From Chionoecetes opilio (Eukaryota; Arthropoda; Malacostraca; Decapoda; Majidae): a stretch of 64,000 nucleotides of DNA. Below are positions 32,696 to 45,229 of the stretch, one piece after another. The translations under genes were made by a program, and so were the position numbers. The stretch covers positions 240,828 to 304,827 of the forward strand of contig JACEEZ010021744.1 of assembly GCA_016584305.1 (NCBI GenBank), written 5' to 3'. Under the pieces are notes generated by a model. It made no database searches. It was not told the DNA's origin and worked only from the letters and a program-made list of their open reading frames with translations. Position 1 is the first letter of the stretch. Each line of letters starts with the position of its first letter.

Positions 32696-35328
32696 CCGTA
32701 TTTGCCGGCGCATAAGACGCACCTCCGCATAAGACGCACCCCTATTTTACAAGGTGGTTTTGAGAAGAAAAATATTTGGTGTTTTTGATTGGAAAAAAAA
32801 AAATCGTAAATTTATCATAAGTAAAAAAAAAAAAAAAAAGGATTTGTAGGGGAAAGCAAATGATTATGAGCATGTACCTCGATACAATATTCACAGTGCA
32901 ATGAATGTGAATGAAAAATTATACTAGTTAAAATGTAAAGTGAATGACAGGGTAACCAAAATCGGTCATAATATATTGCAGGATGCCTCCACGAATTGAT
33001 ATTGTAATATTTTGCTACCTATGACATATAGATTAGATTTAATGTTGTAGGTATGCCTTTGTTGCTTTTCTGCTTATGTGTTTAGACTTTGTGGAAAATT
33101 TGCAGTATAGATATTGGTATTATTTTGGTAGTGGGCTTTCACAAGTCCTAGGACTCTTACCTAAATCATCGTGTAGCTTTCTTCATTCTGAGTATTTTGA
33201 GCCCCATTTCCCATGGCGCAATTGAATAATAATGGCATTACACGTACTACCGAAAACCTACCGTTATTTCAGCCAGAAAGTTAAGTTAGGTTAAATCAGA
33301 TTAGGCTAGGTTAGAGGTGGGGTTTGGTTTAGTAACAGATGATACAGAGAAAAAACGAATATTACCTATAATATGGCAGTGTGAAACGTAGCAATGTTTG
33401 CGGGGCGGACCTGGAGGGGCAGGTTGCCCCCCCCCCACCCCCCCACATGTAAACAAACATTGAATTCCGATAAAAACGAGAACCAGATTAATTCAAAACA
33501 CCCCAAAACTATTCAGGAGGACTAAGTTTCGGCCTCGAAATCGGGTGGTTGCCAATAACAAAAATTTACGTAGATATTTAGGTAATTCTGTAAGGTAACT
33601 ATTTCTTCCTTCTTGTTATTGTTGAAGGGCAGCGTTGTCGGGATTGACGATATTTGCCCTGGTTTACACCTATGAATCTATCACAGTCGCGAGGGTTGAT
33701 TAGTCTTCTTCAGGAAGGTACAGGTGAAGGCTGGTTCACACTCTGAAATCACGGCAGCGTTCTGTCAGCCGTGCCTTATATTCACACTATTCGTCACGGT
33801 TCCATCATTTTCAGCAGTTCCTGCTTACCCTCTAAGCAGGCATGGTGCCTCAGAGGCTATGGTTGAAGAAATTTGCATTAATAGCACTTCTGTTGGATGA
33901 AGAAGAGGAGTTGAACTCTAAAAGATATTGTTTGGGTACATAAAGCCTTGGAGAAAACGACAATTATCAGCACGGCCCCAGTCTCATTACGTTGAAATAT
34001 TCTTCCCCAGAAACCGTTACGTGACAGGACGGTACGTGATGTATTGGAGCCGTGGCGGCGGCGCACCGTTTAGTGTAACACGTCTATTTGCTTGAATGTA
34101 AGAAATTCTAAGGATGTGATGAGACGGTGCCGTGTCACCATGATTTTATGGTGTGATTCGGCCTTGAGGCGGACGCTGTGGCGCCGTGATGGGTCTTGGT
34201 CTTGGTGTACCGTGTGGAAGACTTTTTTCCCGTCTACAGGTATCGTTGCGGCCTTTTTACTAGCACTCTTTCATACAGTTTCCTTATCCGTAGAGGTACA
34301 GGGGTGAGGATTGAGGGGTCGAGGTGGTACAAAGGCCTGTTGTCTCCTATCCCACCTTGCTTACCACTGTAGCGGCGCTAACACACACACACACATACAC
34401 ACCTGCATCGGCTTAGGCCACCCCCTTATCTGGGACCAGGATTAGAGGCCCGAGGGTGACCTGACGCTGACCTGACTTGTCCTCGCCGACACAACTGCAA
34501 CACCAGCCAGGTAATTCGTCAGGCACAGGACACACAGAGACACACACGCCGCGCACCTCTTGTCCCCCGTTGTTACAATGACTCTCTGTCAAATACACAA
34601 CAAAGCCACGACGCCCTTTTCTCCATCCTTGTGTGTATAGACAGACTCCCCAAGATACTACACCACCCTCACACCGCTCACACTCCTCCTACAAATAAAA
34701 CTTTAAGACGCTCTTTGTTTCACTATTCCATTTATCAGCAATACTCATTCCAGCGAAAATTCCATCACCATTTTCTGCCTCCCTTCTATCATCGCCTTCC
34801 AGCTGTTGTGTCAACTTGTATGGCCCGAGTCGAATGCGGGTTAAGGCGACATCTAATATGCGGGATGTTTGTCTTTTCCATGGGTGTGGGCAGGAGTCTG
34901 AGCGGTAATGACCCATGGTGGGTGCGCGGAGGGCGTCGCCGAGTGAGGTATCTCAGGTGAAGCGGCAGACCTGAGATATCAGACGTTTTACAATGGAGAG
35001 CAGCAGTGGGGGGTGGATGATGTTTACATCTGACACGGCCATCTTGGCAGCAACAATCGCTATCTTGTTGCCCCAGCTCTTATTTTCTCTTAAACTCCAA
35101 CCTTTTCTTAGTATTATGCATTACAGTTGATAACACAGTTACAAATTTGTGCTCAGTAAACTACTGCTCAACACAGATCACTCCAGACCCCTTTAGTAAT
35201 ACACCACCGGCTGTTCTGCATTCTCTGCCCGACCTCTCATTCGGTAATATGGCCGCATTAGACGCAGGGTGAACTTTGCATTCCTTTTTAAGGGAAAAAA
35301 ACTGCGTCTTATGCGCCGGCAAATACGG
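32696..35328 (-). mobile_element. TA-flanked TIR element E1 (CCGTATTTGCCGGCGCATAAG family)
   Basis: Ends CCGTATTTGCCGGCGCATAA at 32696 and its perfect inverse to 35328, TA on both sides (32694-32695 and 35329-35330). It is homologous, inverted, to E3 (36655-40610): 34960-35328 matches 36655-37000, and 32696-33735 plus 34145-34340 matches 39395-40610. Inside, on the minus strand, are two pieces of the RNase H LINE: 34795-35020 (MGHYRSDSCPHPWKRQTSRILDVALT) and its 3' tail at 33610-33735. The segment 33738-34155 is absent from E3 and has GGCTGGTTCACAC-type ends, so it may be a further insertion. (AC)n at 34381-34402. Confidence 0.8.
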
Positions 35329-35379
35329 TAACTTTTTTTGCACAAAATGTATCACTTTTTTTTTTGCGCCCACTGTATA

Positions 35380-36269
35380 CAGGGATGTCCCGAAGATACG
35401 AGCAGTTAGGTTCCACCTGGCATACTCGTAAAGCGAAATCTCGTATAGCGAAATACATAACTAATGGTAAAATATAGGTTTGGTTCCAGGACCCCATCAA
35501 AGACATGTTTTTCAAGCTAAAATAAACTACCAAACACAAACACACAGCGTCTATATTACCCACACTGTACTACCTATTCTGTAGAAAAAGCATTCTGAAA
35601 GAGAAAATAGCACACAAAAGGTTGTACTGTAGAGGGACAGGGTTGTACAAGACGTTGTACTGTAGGGGACGCCGCGTGATACAAGAGAGGGTAGGGTAGG
35701 TAAGGGACAAGGGAGGGGTGTGCAGACCTCTTCCACTGCCCACAAACTCGTCTCTGCGCATCTGAATCATTGTACATTGTTGTGTACACTTTAGCTAGAC
35801 ACGTGTTACACCAAACACAGTTCACACAGGTTTATTTCGGTGGGAATATGTAGGTACAGCGGAGGAATGCCACGAGAAACAGAGAGATGAGGAGTGATGT
35901 CCTCTCACTGTGGTGGTAGGTAGGTAACTGCTAGAAGCTGGTCTAGGAAGCCAGGGCAGGAACCCAGCAACGGAGGTGCGGGAGGAATTTGGGTCACGAG
36001 CGAGTCAGGTCCACGCCAGGTGTTGGCTTGACCTTTAAGGGTAATTAGCCAGGTGTGCGGCCACAAGCTTGGGCCCACCACAACATCATCATACAGCCCA
36101 GATGCATACGTGGTAGGGCGCGCATTTTGAACTTGGTAATTTTAGTCACCCCAGTTTGAATGTCGTAGCATTGATTTTCGATCTCGTATATTGAAAATAG
36201 ATCCTAATTTACTCAGCTCGTATCATTGATTTCTCATATACCGAATGCTCGTATAACGGGACTTCCCTG
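35380..36269. mobile_element. TA-flanked TIR element E2 (GTCCCG-ATACGAGCA family)
   Basis: Ends CAGGGATGTCCCGAAGATAC and the inverse ending CGGGACTTCCCTG at 36269. TA precedes the left end; the right continues TTATATATA. Same TIR family as E8 (47641-49102). The interior shares CAGCAACGGAGGT with E4 and E8, and 36005-36060 (TAATTAGCCAGGTGTGCGGC) with E7 in inverted orientation. No recognisable protein; the open frames at 35551-35825 are incidental. Confidence 0.75.
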
Positions 36270-36280
36270 TTATATATATA

Positions 36281-36318
<38 letters not shown>

Positions 36319-36377
36319 ATATATATATATATATATAATAGAGGCAATACTTTCTCCATGAGGGAAGCGAGATCTTA

Positions 36378-36566
36378 TAATGAAGATATAAACCAGCGCG
36401 GGTAGAAACAATGCGCAATTTAAATGCGCAAATAATTTTATAATTTTTATATTTTCATTTTTAACAAAATTTGTATCCGATTTTAGGCTGATGATGGCTG
36501 TATGTATAGCCGAAACGTTCAAATAAACAATCAAGATGTTTCTACCCGCGCTGGTTTATATCTCAT
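36378..36566. repeat. Inverted repeat flanking a hammerhead-like core
   Basis: GATATAAACCAGCGCGGGTA at 36385 is inverted at 36541-36566 (TACCCGCGCTGGTTTATATC). It sits between two (TA)n tracts (36270-36338 and 36567-36650). The loop contains the candidate ribozyme below. The arrangement recalls Penelope-like element ends, but no reverse transcriptase of that type is present. Confidence 0.7.
36482..36546 (+). ncRNA. Hammerhead-ribozyme-like motif (candidate)
   Basis: CTGATGA (36488-36494) is followed by T, a GGCT/AGCC stem with a GTATGTAT loop, and then GAAAC (36512-36516), the conserved hammerhead core order. A third stem can form between ACGTT (36515-36519) and GATGT (36535-36539) with wobbles. 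Stem I can form between TAGG before CTGATGA and TCTA after the predicted cleavage position. The extra T between CTGATGA and stem II is not canonical and could abolish activity. Penelope-like elements are known to carry hammerheads. Confidence 0.35.
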
Positions 36567-36587
36567 TATATATATATATATATATAA

Positions 36588-36651
<64 letters not shown>

Positions 36652-36654
36652 GTA

Positions 36655-39600
36655 CCGTATTTGCCGGCGCATAAGACGCAGCTTTTTTCCAAGAAAGGGA
36701 ATGCAAAATTCACCATGCATCTAATGCGCCCATATTACTAATGAGAGGTCGGGCAGAGAATGCAGAATCACCGGTGGTGTATTACTAAGGGGGTCTCAAG
36801 TGACCTGTGTTGAGCAGTAGACCACTGAACACAAATTTGTAATTGTGCTACTAATAATATCAACAGTAATGCATAATACCAAGAAAAAGTAGGGGTTTAA
36901 GAGAAAACAAGAGGTGGAGCAACAAGGTCGCGGTTTCTGCTGCCAAGATGGCCGTTAGATGTAAACATCACCCCCCTCCCGCTGCCAATCTCCACTGTAA
37001 ATGGATGAGAGACAGGGTAGGCCTGACCGCTTTGGAGACACACCCAACATTCTTGATCTTTTCCTAACTACTAACCCTTCTGCTTACTCTGTGAAACTAT
37101 TCTCTCCATTGGGTTCCTCCGATCACAATCTTATTTCTGTAACCTGTCCCATCGCTCCGGTACCGTCTCGGGACCCACCAAAGCGGAGGTGCTTCTGGCA
37201 TTCAAACTCAGAAAAGTGGAAAACTAAGGCGTACTTCTCTGTTTTTCCATGGATGTTACTTTCCATGTCAAAGCCCCTCTCTTTTGAGAGCGCAAAAAAC
37301 TGAGGTCATATATATAGTCCTGCATGGAGGCGTACATTCCACCACTCTAAATGTAAAACCCCCGTAAACCCTTGGTTTAACTCTGTTTGTTCTCTGCTGT
37401 CCGAGATAGGAGGGGGCCCCAAAAGCGGTACCGAACATCCATCTCCTCAAACTCATGCCCTTTTATTTTGCCCGAATCATCCCAAAATCTTACTTAAACT
37501 TAAAAAAAATCTTTTATCATAGAAAATGTCAAAAACTTTCTGAATCAAATTTCCTCTCGGACTTCGATCAGCTAAAACTCTCTAACAATTTTCTTCTTTA
37601 TTTCCCTCCATGCTTCACCCAGATGGTCCACACTGTCCCCCATCTACTTCTAAAGCTAACTCTCGCTCAAACCTTTGCTAAAAAAATTCCCCCCTGGTTG
37701 ATGAAGGGCTTTTTTCCTCCTTCTCCTCCACCCCCTGACATATTATCCTGTCATTTAAAATCCTTCGGAAAGAGTTTTCTTTTCCCTTTTGGCTAGACCT
37801 CGGAAGGTTTTCGGGCCCCGACGGGGTCCCCCTATTGTTCCAAAAACTTGCTTCTGTGCTTGCACCTTTCCCGGTCAAACTTTCTGTCTTTTTCTATCTA
37901 CTTCACCTTTCCCTTTTTGCTGGAAATTTTCTCACATCCAAATTTCCAAAAGGGGACCGTTTAAAAACTTTAAACTGCCGTCCTACTTTTTTCCCGCCTT
38001 TCTAAAATTTTTTAATCTATACTTGATAAAAAATTCTTAAACCTCTATTGCTCACAATCTTCTATCTGTCGTAGTACGGTTTTTATAAAAGGGGATCTTC
38101 TACTTTCCCCAACTGAATCTTTGGGCATCCCCCTTTTTGGGGTTTCGGGGGAAACTTTGCTTTTTCCCTTGACATATCAAAAACTTTGATAGAGTCTGGG
38201 ACAAATCTTTTAATTTCCCAAAAATACCCTCATTGGTTTCTATCCTTTTCTCTGTACCTTCATCTTTAAGTTTCCTTTCAAACCGTTCTTTTGCAGCTAC
38301 TGTAGACGGACATTGTTCTTCTCCTAAATCTATCAATAGTGGTGTTCTCCAGGGTTCTGTCTATCACCCACTCTCTTTCTATTATTCATTAATGATCTAA
38401 GTCTAACTCAAAGCCTATCCACTCCTATGCTGATGATTCTACCCTGCATTTTTCAACGTCGTTTATTAGACGTCCAACTCAACAGGAACTAAGTGATTCA
38501 CGGAGAGATGCCACCGAGCGCCTAACTTCTGATCTTTCTATAATTCTGATTGGGGCAAAGCAAACCTTGTTTTGTTCAATGCCTCAAAAACCCCAATTTC
38601 TCACCTATCTACTCGACAAAACCTACCAGATAACTATCCCCTCTTCTTCAATGACACTCAACTGTCTCCTTCTTCTACAATGAACATTCTAGGACTATCC
38701 TTTACTAAAAATCTGAACTGGAAATCTCACATCTCATCTCTGCTAAAACAGCTTCTAAGAAGTTAGGTGTCCTGTGGCATCTGCGTCCTTTTTTTTCTCC
38801 CTCCCAATTGCTTGCTCTCTACAGGGGCCTTATCCACCCATGTATGGAGTATACTCACATGTTTGGGGAGGATCCACTCATACAGCTCTCCTAAACAGGG
38901 TTGAGTCAAAAGCTTTTCGTCTCATCAACTCCTCTCCTCTGACTGACTGTCTTCAATCTTAAATCACCGCCGCAATGTTGCTTCTCTTGCTCTCTTCTAC
39001 CGTTATTTTCATGCTCACTGCTCTTCTGAACTTGCTAACTGCATGACCCCCCCTCCCGCGGCCTCGCTGCACAAGACTTTCTACTCATTCTCATCCCTAT
39101 TCTGTCCATCTTCCTAATGCAAGAGTTAATCAGTATCTTTACTCTTTCATCCCTTTCACTGGTAAACTCTGGAACTCTCTTCCTGTTTCTATTTTCCCAC
39201 TTTCCTATGACTTAAATCTTTTCAAAAGAAGAGTAACAAGACACCTCCCGAACTAAATTGGCTCACCCTTCTTTTTTATTTTATTCTCTTACTGTCTTCT
39301 TCATAGGGACTGGCAACTAAGCGGGCTTTGTGTTACCCATTTTTGTTGTGCCCTTGGCCAGTTCCTTGTGATGTAAAAAAAAAAAAAAAAGGCCGTTATA
39401 CCACCTCGATCCCTCAATCCTCACCCCTGCATCTCTATGGATAAGGAAATTGTAAACTATAACTGGAAAGAGTGCTAGTAGAAAGGCCGGAACGGTACCT
39501 GTAGACAGGACGGAAGCCTTCCACACATCACACCAAGACCAAGACCCATCACGGCGCCACAATTTCATCCGCCTCGAGGCCGAATCACACCATACCATCA

Positions 39601-40610
39601 TGCCTTGACCTGTACCTTCCTGAGGAAGACTAATCAACCCTCGCGACTGTGATAGATTCACAGATGTAAACCATGGTGAATATCTTCGATCCCGACATCA
39701 GTGTCCTTCAACAATAACAAAAAGGTAGAGATGACACCTTACAATATAACACCTTACAGTGTTACCTTAATATCTGGGAAATTTTTGTTATTGGGCAACC
39801 ACCGATTTCGAGGCCGAAACTTAAGTTTTCCTGAATAGTTTTGGGGTGTTTTGAATTAATCTGGCTCTCGTTTTTGTAGGAAATCAATGTTTGTTTACAT
39901 GTGGGGGGGGGGGGGTGCCCGCCCTGCCCCTCCAGGCCCGCCTCGCAAACATTGCTAAGCTTTACACTGCCATAGTATTGATAATTTTCGTTTGATCTCT
40001 ATTTCTTCTGTTACTAAACCAAACCCCACCTCTAACCTAACTTAACTTTCTGGCTGAAATAATGGTAGATTTTCGTTAGTACATGTAATGCGATTATTAT
40101 TCAATTGCACCACTGGAAATGGGGCTCAAAATACTCAGAATGAAGAAAGCTACACGATAATGTAGGTAAGAACCTAGGACTTTTGAAAGCCCACTACCGA
40201 AACAATACCATTATCTTTACTGCAAATTTTCCACAAAGTCTAAACACATAGCAGAAAAGCAACAACGACATACTTAAAACATTGAATCTAAGCTAAATTT
40301 CATAGGTAGAAAATATTAGAATATCAATTATTCGTGGAGCATCCTGCAATAAATTATTACCAATTTTGGTTACCCTACACTGTCATTCTCTTTATATTTT
40401 AACTAATATAATTTTTCATTTACATACATTGCACTGTGAATATTGTATTTGGGTACATCCTCAAAATCATTTGTTTTTCCTTACAAAACCTTTTTTTTTA
40501 TAACTTTTAATAAATTTACAAAAAATAAATGTCTTCAAAAAAATTAGATTTGTATTTTCTCTAAATATTTATGTAAAATATGGGTGCGTCTTATGCGCTA
40601 GCAAATACGA
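36655..40610 (+). mobile_element. TA-flanked TIR element E3, second copy of the E1 family, hosting a jockey-group LINE
   Basis: Left end CCGTATTTGCCGGCGCATAA, right end the near-perfect inverse (GCGCTAGCAAATACGA), TA on both sides. 36655-37000 and 39392-40610 align with E1 in inverted orientation; a LINE at 37000-39391 fills the middle. Remnants of the RNase H LINE remain on both sides of the insertion (36953-36999, AAACATCACCCCCCTCCC, and the tail at 39600-39720). G tract at 39903-39914. Confidence 0.8.
37000..39391 (+). pseudogene. Jockey-group LINE, EN-RT gene badly eroded, poly(A)-tailed
   Basis: Across many frames: the end of the endonuclease domain ([16 protein letters not shown] and SDHNLISV, the latter holding the conserved D-H pair), then an eroded reverse transcriptase (GPRRGPPIV near 37810, TSPFPFCWKFSHIQ near 37900, STPMLMILPC near 38430, the expected Y-A-D-D position now unreadable). 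Next come the thumb region matching 2813-3303 and a C-terminal part (LPVSIFPLSYDLNLFKRRV). The tail is GTGATGT followed by poly(A) at 39376-39391. Between 37180 and 38350 many positions are turned into homopolymer runs, unlike the cleaner 38470-39390. Confidence 0.8.
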
Positions 40611-40626
40611 TATATATATATGTATA

Positions 40627-42538
40627 CAGTAAAACCTCTCGTATTCGGACCCTCATTATTCGGACTTCGACATTATTCGGACCTCCTCCTCCTCTTTTTT
40701 GTTGTTGTTGTTGTTTGTTTTAAGTGGTAGGTAGGATGTGATGATGTGAGTCAGTGAGGTTAGAGGCCCAGGCAGCCAGGCAGAGCTTTTATGATCCATC
40801 ACTGAGCATATTCTTTGTATACTGTAATTGTGGTTTCTTTGTTGTGTCCAAATATTGTATTGGCAAGTGATCTGCGGCCTTAAGCCTTGAGCCCAGATCC
40901 AGCAACGGAGGTGGTATTTCCAGCTACCACCCACTCTCCCACCACCTAGATATTACCTGCCCTTACTACCATATCCAGCAAGCCTCCCTCGGTAGGTAGT
41001 AAACGGGTAAGAAGGCCCTGACTGGCTTGGGCGAGTAATGACGTCATCAAACTTGTCATCAGTCACCAGCCAATGACAAACTATTTCTAAAACTTCTAGA
41101 CCAATCGCAAGTCAATAAGACGTTTGACATGGCCTTTAAAGGTCGTGTCACACAAACACTTTTTCTATTATTGTTACGGGGTGGCCGCGGCAAGAATGTT
41201 TCCCCATCACTGGCTACCCCGCCACCTCAACACCTTTAAATAACCATTATTTATGGTGACACACAGTACTACACTGACCTAAATAATGACACGTGTATAT
41301 AACAGCTCACCAAAGTCACTACGATGTATAATAACTAGTAATAAGACGTAAAACCCCTGCCAACCCTGCTGGCGAGCGACCTGCCCTGCCTGGCGCCTGC
41401 CTACCTCTCATGATAACACGCTGTCATCCGCCTCACTTGTGTCTTCCTAAAGAAGACAGGTCAGCTACCTCACCCTGTGATATCACCAGGGATCGTAGGG
41501 TTCCTCTAGGGGTCCTCACAGCCCTACAAACAACAACAAGAAGGAAGGGGAAAAATCTCAGCCATCATGATACTGCTGCCGCTGTCACACGTAGGACTGA
41601 CAGTGCTGTACACTACACATGTACAGTACAGTACCCTCCGAGTTTCGCACTTGCTTTCTTCCCAAGGCATAGCACGAAACTCGCGGATTGCGAAACTCGG
41701 GTATTGAAAACACTGTAAAAATGCTTATTTAGTCCGGTGCGAGGTCTACCTACCGTATTTTACAGCTTATAAGACTCACTTTTTCCCTAAAAAAATATCC
41801 TGAAAATGCCCCAAGCCCTGTCCACCCAGCAGTGAATGGGTATGGGTTTTAGCCAAGGGTTGTGACCCGCCTCCCGGGGTGGTGGCTTGGGCCCAACACT
41901 ACGTAGAGGAGAGGAGGAGGAGAAGAGCTTGAGCTTGAGCTTGAGTTTGGGAGTCACCCAGCAGATGATGTCGGTGAAGCCTTAGTCCGGCGTTCTCCCA
42001 CTCACGTATTCTGTCCTACAAACGATACTTGATCTTGATCTTGATATTACAGGTAGCCTATTCTTCATAGGCCAGGCCTTTGAACCGGTGTTGCTTAAAA
42101 TAAGTAACACCTCGAAATAAGTAGCATCACAGCCCTCAAGTAAACCTCCAGGGCCTACCATCCCAACCCTGGAGCTTACGGCCTAACGGCGCTGTAGGCG
42201 CACACACACACACACACACACACAACAAAAAAAAAAAACTTTGTACGAAGCAGCGCGAAAGTCAGGATGGTAAGAATTTAGGACTCAGCGCGAAACTCGA
42301 GGATCGTGAAACTCGGGAGGGTACTGCACTGTATTTTTATTGTGTATCTTTACCGTAGATTTACATGATTTATCTTATGTTTATTGATATTTTCATGACT
42401 TAGAAATTTTCTATATTCACCTAAAAAAAAAATCTTTTCATTTTTAAATATGGGGATATAATCCCCCCATTATTTGGATCCTTGCATTACTCGGACCACT
42501 TCTTGGCCCAATTAGTCCGGATATGAGAGGTTTTACTG
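40627..42538. mobile_element. TA-flanked Tigger-like element E4
   Basis: Ends CAGTAAAACCTCTCGTATTC (40627) and the inverse ending GAGAGGTTTTACTG (42538), TA on both sides. The family also opens at 62923. Contents: module B (40905-41130), module A (41155-41360; GACACGTGTATA), an RNase H LINE tail ending in (CAA)n (41410-41530), and a nested element (41624-42331). No transposase. Confidence 0.8.
41624..42331. mobile_element. Nested TA-flanked element (CAGTACCCTCC-GAGTTTCGC family)
   Basis: Ends CAGTACAGTACCCTCCGAG and the inverse of CAGTGCAGTACCCTCCCGAG, with TA on both sides. It contains a left end of the CCGTATTTTACAGCTTATAAG family at 41755, the 42040-42130 shared module, and a SINE piece (42125-42200) with (CA)n tail at 42201-42222. 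The same right half, with SINE and (CA)n in the same place, recurs at 55918-56510. Confidence 0.75.
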
Positions 42539-42542
42539 TATG

Positions 42543-42582
<40 letters not shown>

Positions 42583-42598
42583 GATATAGATATATATA

Positions 42599-42665
42599 CA
42601 GTCAAACCTCGATATAACGGACCTCGATGTAATGGACTTCGGATATAACGGACTCCATTTTGCGT

Positions 42666-42700
<35 letters not shown>

Positions 42701-43302
42701 ATATTAGACCACTTATCGCCACTCGAATTGTCAACTCAGCATAATTGCATTATTTTTTCATTTTACTTTGGAATGCTTGGGTTTTAAGGAGTTTTGATGT
42801 ATCACATATTAAGATATATATTATAAGGAAGGAGCCTGTGTTGCTAGTGATTTAGTGTAGAAGGTGTGTATTGTTTAAAATAGGGACTATTAGTGTTATG
42901 GCGGGGCCGCTGCTACGTCTCCCTGTCACCTCAACACCCTAAATCACCCTTATCTAAGGTAACATGCAGTGTTACACTGACCTAAATAGTGACACGTGTA
43001 TAGAACTGCACTTCACAACCATATAATAAAATATAATAATGAGCTTAGTCATGATAATAAGCAATACCTTTGGAAGCCCCGGCTGAATCTGGCTCGTAGT
43101 AATTTTTTTACCTTTCACTAGAGCTTGAGCTTGACTAGCTACACGGTCTGGTTGTGTTTGTGATTATTTCTCATTTATTTAAACTATTTTCCCGTTTTTT
43201 TCATATATTTTTCCACCCTTGGGAAAATACTTTCGCTATAACGGACAATCGGCTTTAACGGACCACTCCTCCCCCCCTTTAGTCCATTATATCGAGGTTT
43301 GA

Positions 43303-43305
<3 letters not shown>
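42599..43305. mobile_element. TA-flanked Tigger-like MITE E5
   Basis: Ends CAGTCAAACCTCGATATAAC (42599) and inverse (to 43305), with TA on both sides and (TA)n beyond. Same family as 62097-62904 in the opposite orientation. Poly(T) near 42668-42698, then module A (42770-43030). No coding capacity. Confidence 0.85.
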
Positions 43306-43392
<87 letters not shown>

Positions 43393-43418
43393 GTATATAT
43401 ATATATATATATATATAC

Positions 43419-43482
<64 letters not shown>

Positions 43483-43485
43483 GTA
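43306..43485. repeat. (TA)n microsatellite between E5 and E6
   Basis: About 180 bases of TA with two ACGT interruptions. All TYR/ILE open frames here are repeat artefacts. Confidence 0.95.
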
Positions 43486-43597
43486 CACTCAAACCTCGGC
43501 TATCGAGCATTCGGCTATCGCGCTTTATGGCTATCGCGCATACCCAAATGTACTACAATCCTCGGCTATAGCGCAGCAAGCTACCGTGTATCACGGA

Positions 43598-43631
<34 letters not shown>

Positions 43632-44945
43632 TCTTTAGCGACTGTAGGCAGTCCCCTCCAGTGCCTGCAATGGTAGGTCTGGAGGCTCACATGAGGACTG
43701 TGATCGTTGGCTCTCGCCTCTAATGGCGCAGGCATGATTTTTAAAGTGGCGACGTCTGCGTAATAGTTGGTCAAATATTGACGTCAGGGGATTACATACA
43801 CAAAGTTTGTTACTGAAGGCCAAGAAATCCTGATTTGACTCTAATATTTAACTGCTAAGCACAAAGTATATTTATAAACCTTATTTTGTTTTAAGAGTAC
43901 GTTAAGGCCTTAATGTGCCGGGGAGCACAATTACCTCTTCACAAACTATGTTGGCCTGGCCCTGTTGTGGCCGCTAATCAAGATGGGGCCCACGTAGGAC
44001 ATTTCTCGTCAGCTGTGCATATGTAAACAAAGACGAAATGTGTATTCTTAAGTGTTGTTTAGGGCCGGGAATATCCGTTGAGGAAGCATATGAGCCCTGG
44101 AGATGTATTATGATGATATCAAAGTCGTGGTAGTTGATCAGTCTTCTTCAGGAAGACAGGTAAGGTAAGGCAGATGACAAGTTATTGAATACGTGTCGTC
44201 GTGAGGGGTGGACGCTCGCCGCCGATAGGTGGCGCGGGAGTCATTCCACCTCCTCGATAACAAACCTGGAGACCTGGCAGGAATGCGGGGCGGGGTTTTG
44301 GTGGTGGAAAGTTGAAACTAGTTTTGATCACTTTTATGCGGGGAGCAGATTATGTGGATGGCATAAAATATATCCGGTAAGCACTCTATTGGATGACATA
44401 AGGGCGAAAATACAGAAAGATATGTAACTGATAAAGTCTAAGGGTACGCCTACCTATTTCTAGAATTTTTTAACCTAACCTAATGAGACATTTCCGATGA
44501 TTTCTATTGAAACCATCATTCTTATTGTCTCTTACAGATACGGCGTGGAGGAGGCCAAGGGGGCGCCCACAAGGCTCGTGGCTGGGGCAAGTTGATGTTT
44601 CTTGTCGAGAGCTGCTTGGTATGGGAAAGGAGCCTGCATGGGAACTCGCGCGTGGTGACCCCCGGGAGTGGCGTCGTAGGGTGGGCGAGGCGACGCGCCC
44701 CCCGGCGTATGCCCCCAATGATTGATCATTCTTATCACATCAAAATGCATAGCAAAAGAGCACTACCTAGTCTCATACTGGTTGAAAGTATCAAAATACC
44801 GAAAAAAGTGGTAAAATATGTGGTCATCTTGGGGATCCTGGCAACAAATTAGAATTATTACTATTAGTTCTATTGTTCGGCTATCGCGATTTCGGCTATC
44901 GCGCACCGATAGCGGCACCAATTAGGCGTGATAGCCGAGGTTTGA

Positions 44946-44948
<3 letters not shown>
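43486..44948. mobile_element. TA-flanked TIR element E6 (CACTCAAACCTCGGCTATCG family)
   Basis: Ends CACTCAAACCTCGGCTATCG and the inverse ending GCCGAGGTTTGAGTG, TA both sides, with GGCTATCGCGC words repeated near both ends. It contains a minus-strand SINE body with poly(T) (43597-43780), an RNase H LINE tail on the minus strand (44080-44250) and an RT-LINE C-terminal fragment (44533-44725). Confidence 0.8.
44533..44725 (+). pseudogene. LINE C-terminal fragment (GRP-x-W...WR motif)
   Basis: RRPRGRPQGSWLGQVDVS followed by ARGDPREWRRRVGEATRPP and a stop resembles the GRPR-x-RW ... DR-x2-WR-x3-A tail found after the reverse transcriptase in several LINEs. Only about 60 residues remain, inside element E6. 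Confidence 0.6.
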
Positions 44949-45025
<77 letters not shown>

Positions 45026-45229
45026 TGGTTCACAATCTTTTATCCGAATTCTGAAAACCGAAAAGCTCCGAAACCGAACATTTTTTCCAGACTATCTGGC
45101 GTCTGCTAATTTTTGCAACTTTTTTTACTTTGAAGACTGAAAATGTCAAAAAGAGCTGCAAATTCCCCTATGGATAAACTGTAGCAGTCCAAGGTTGGGG
45201 CCGCACACCTGGCTAATTACCCTTCAGGT

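Noticed and set aside
43184..43571. Tyr/Ile repeat open frames (also at 14313-14616, 36502-36741, 47514-47699)
   Set aside because: (TA)n microsatellite translations.
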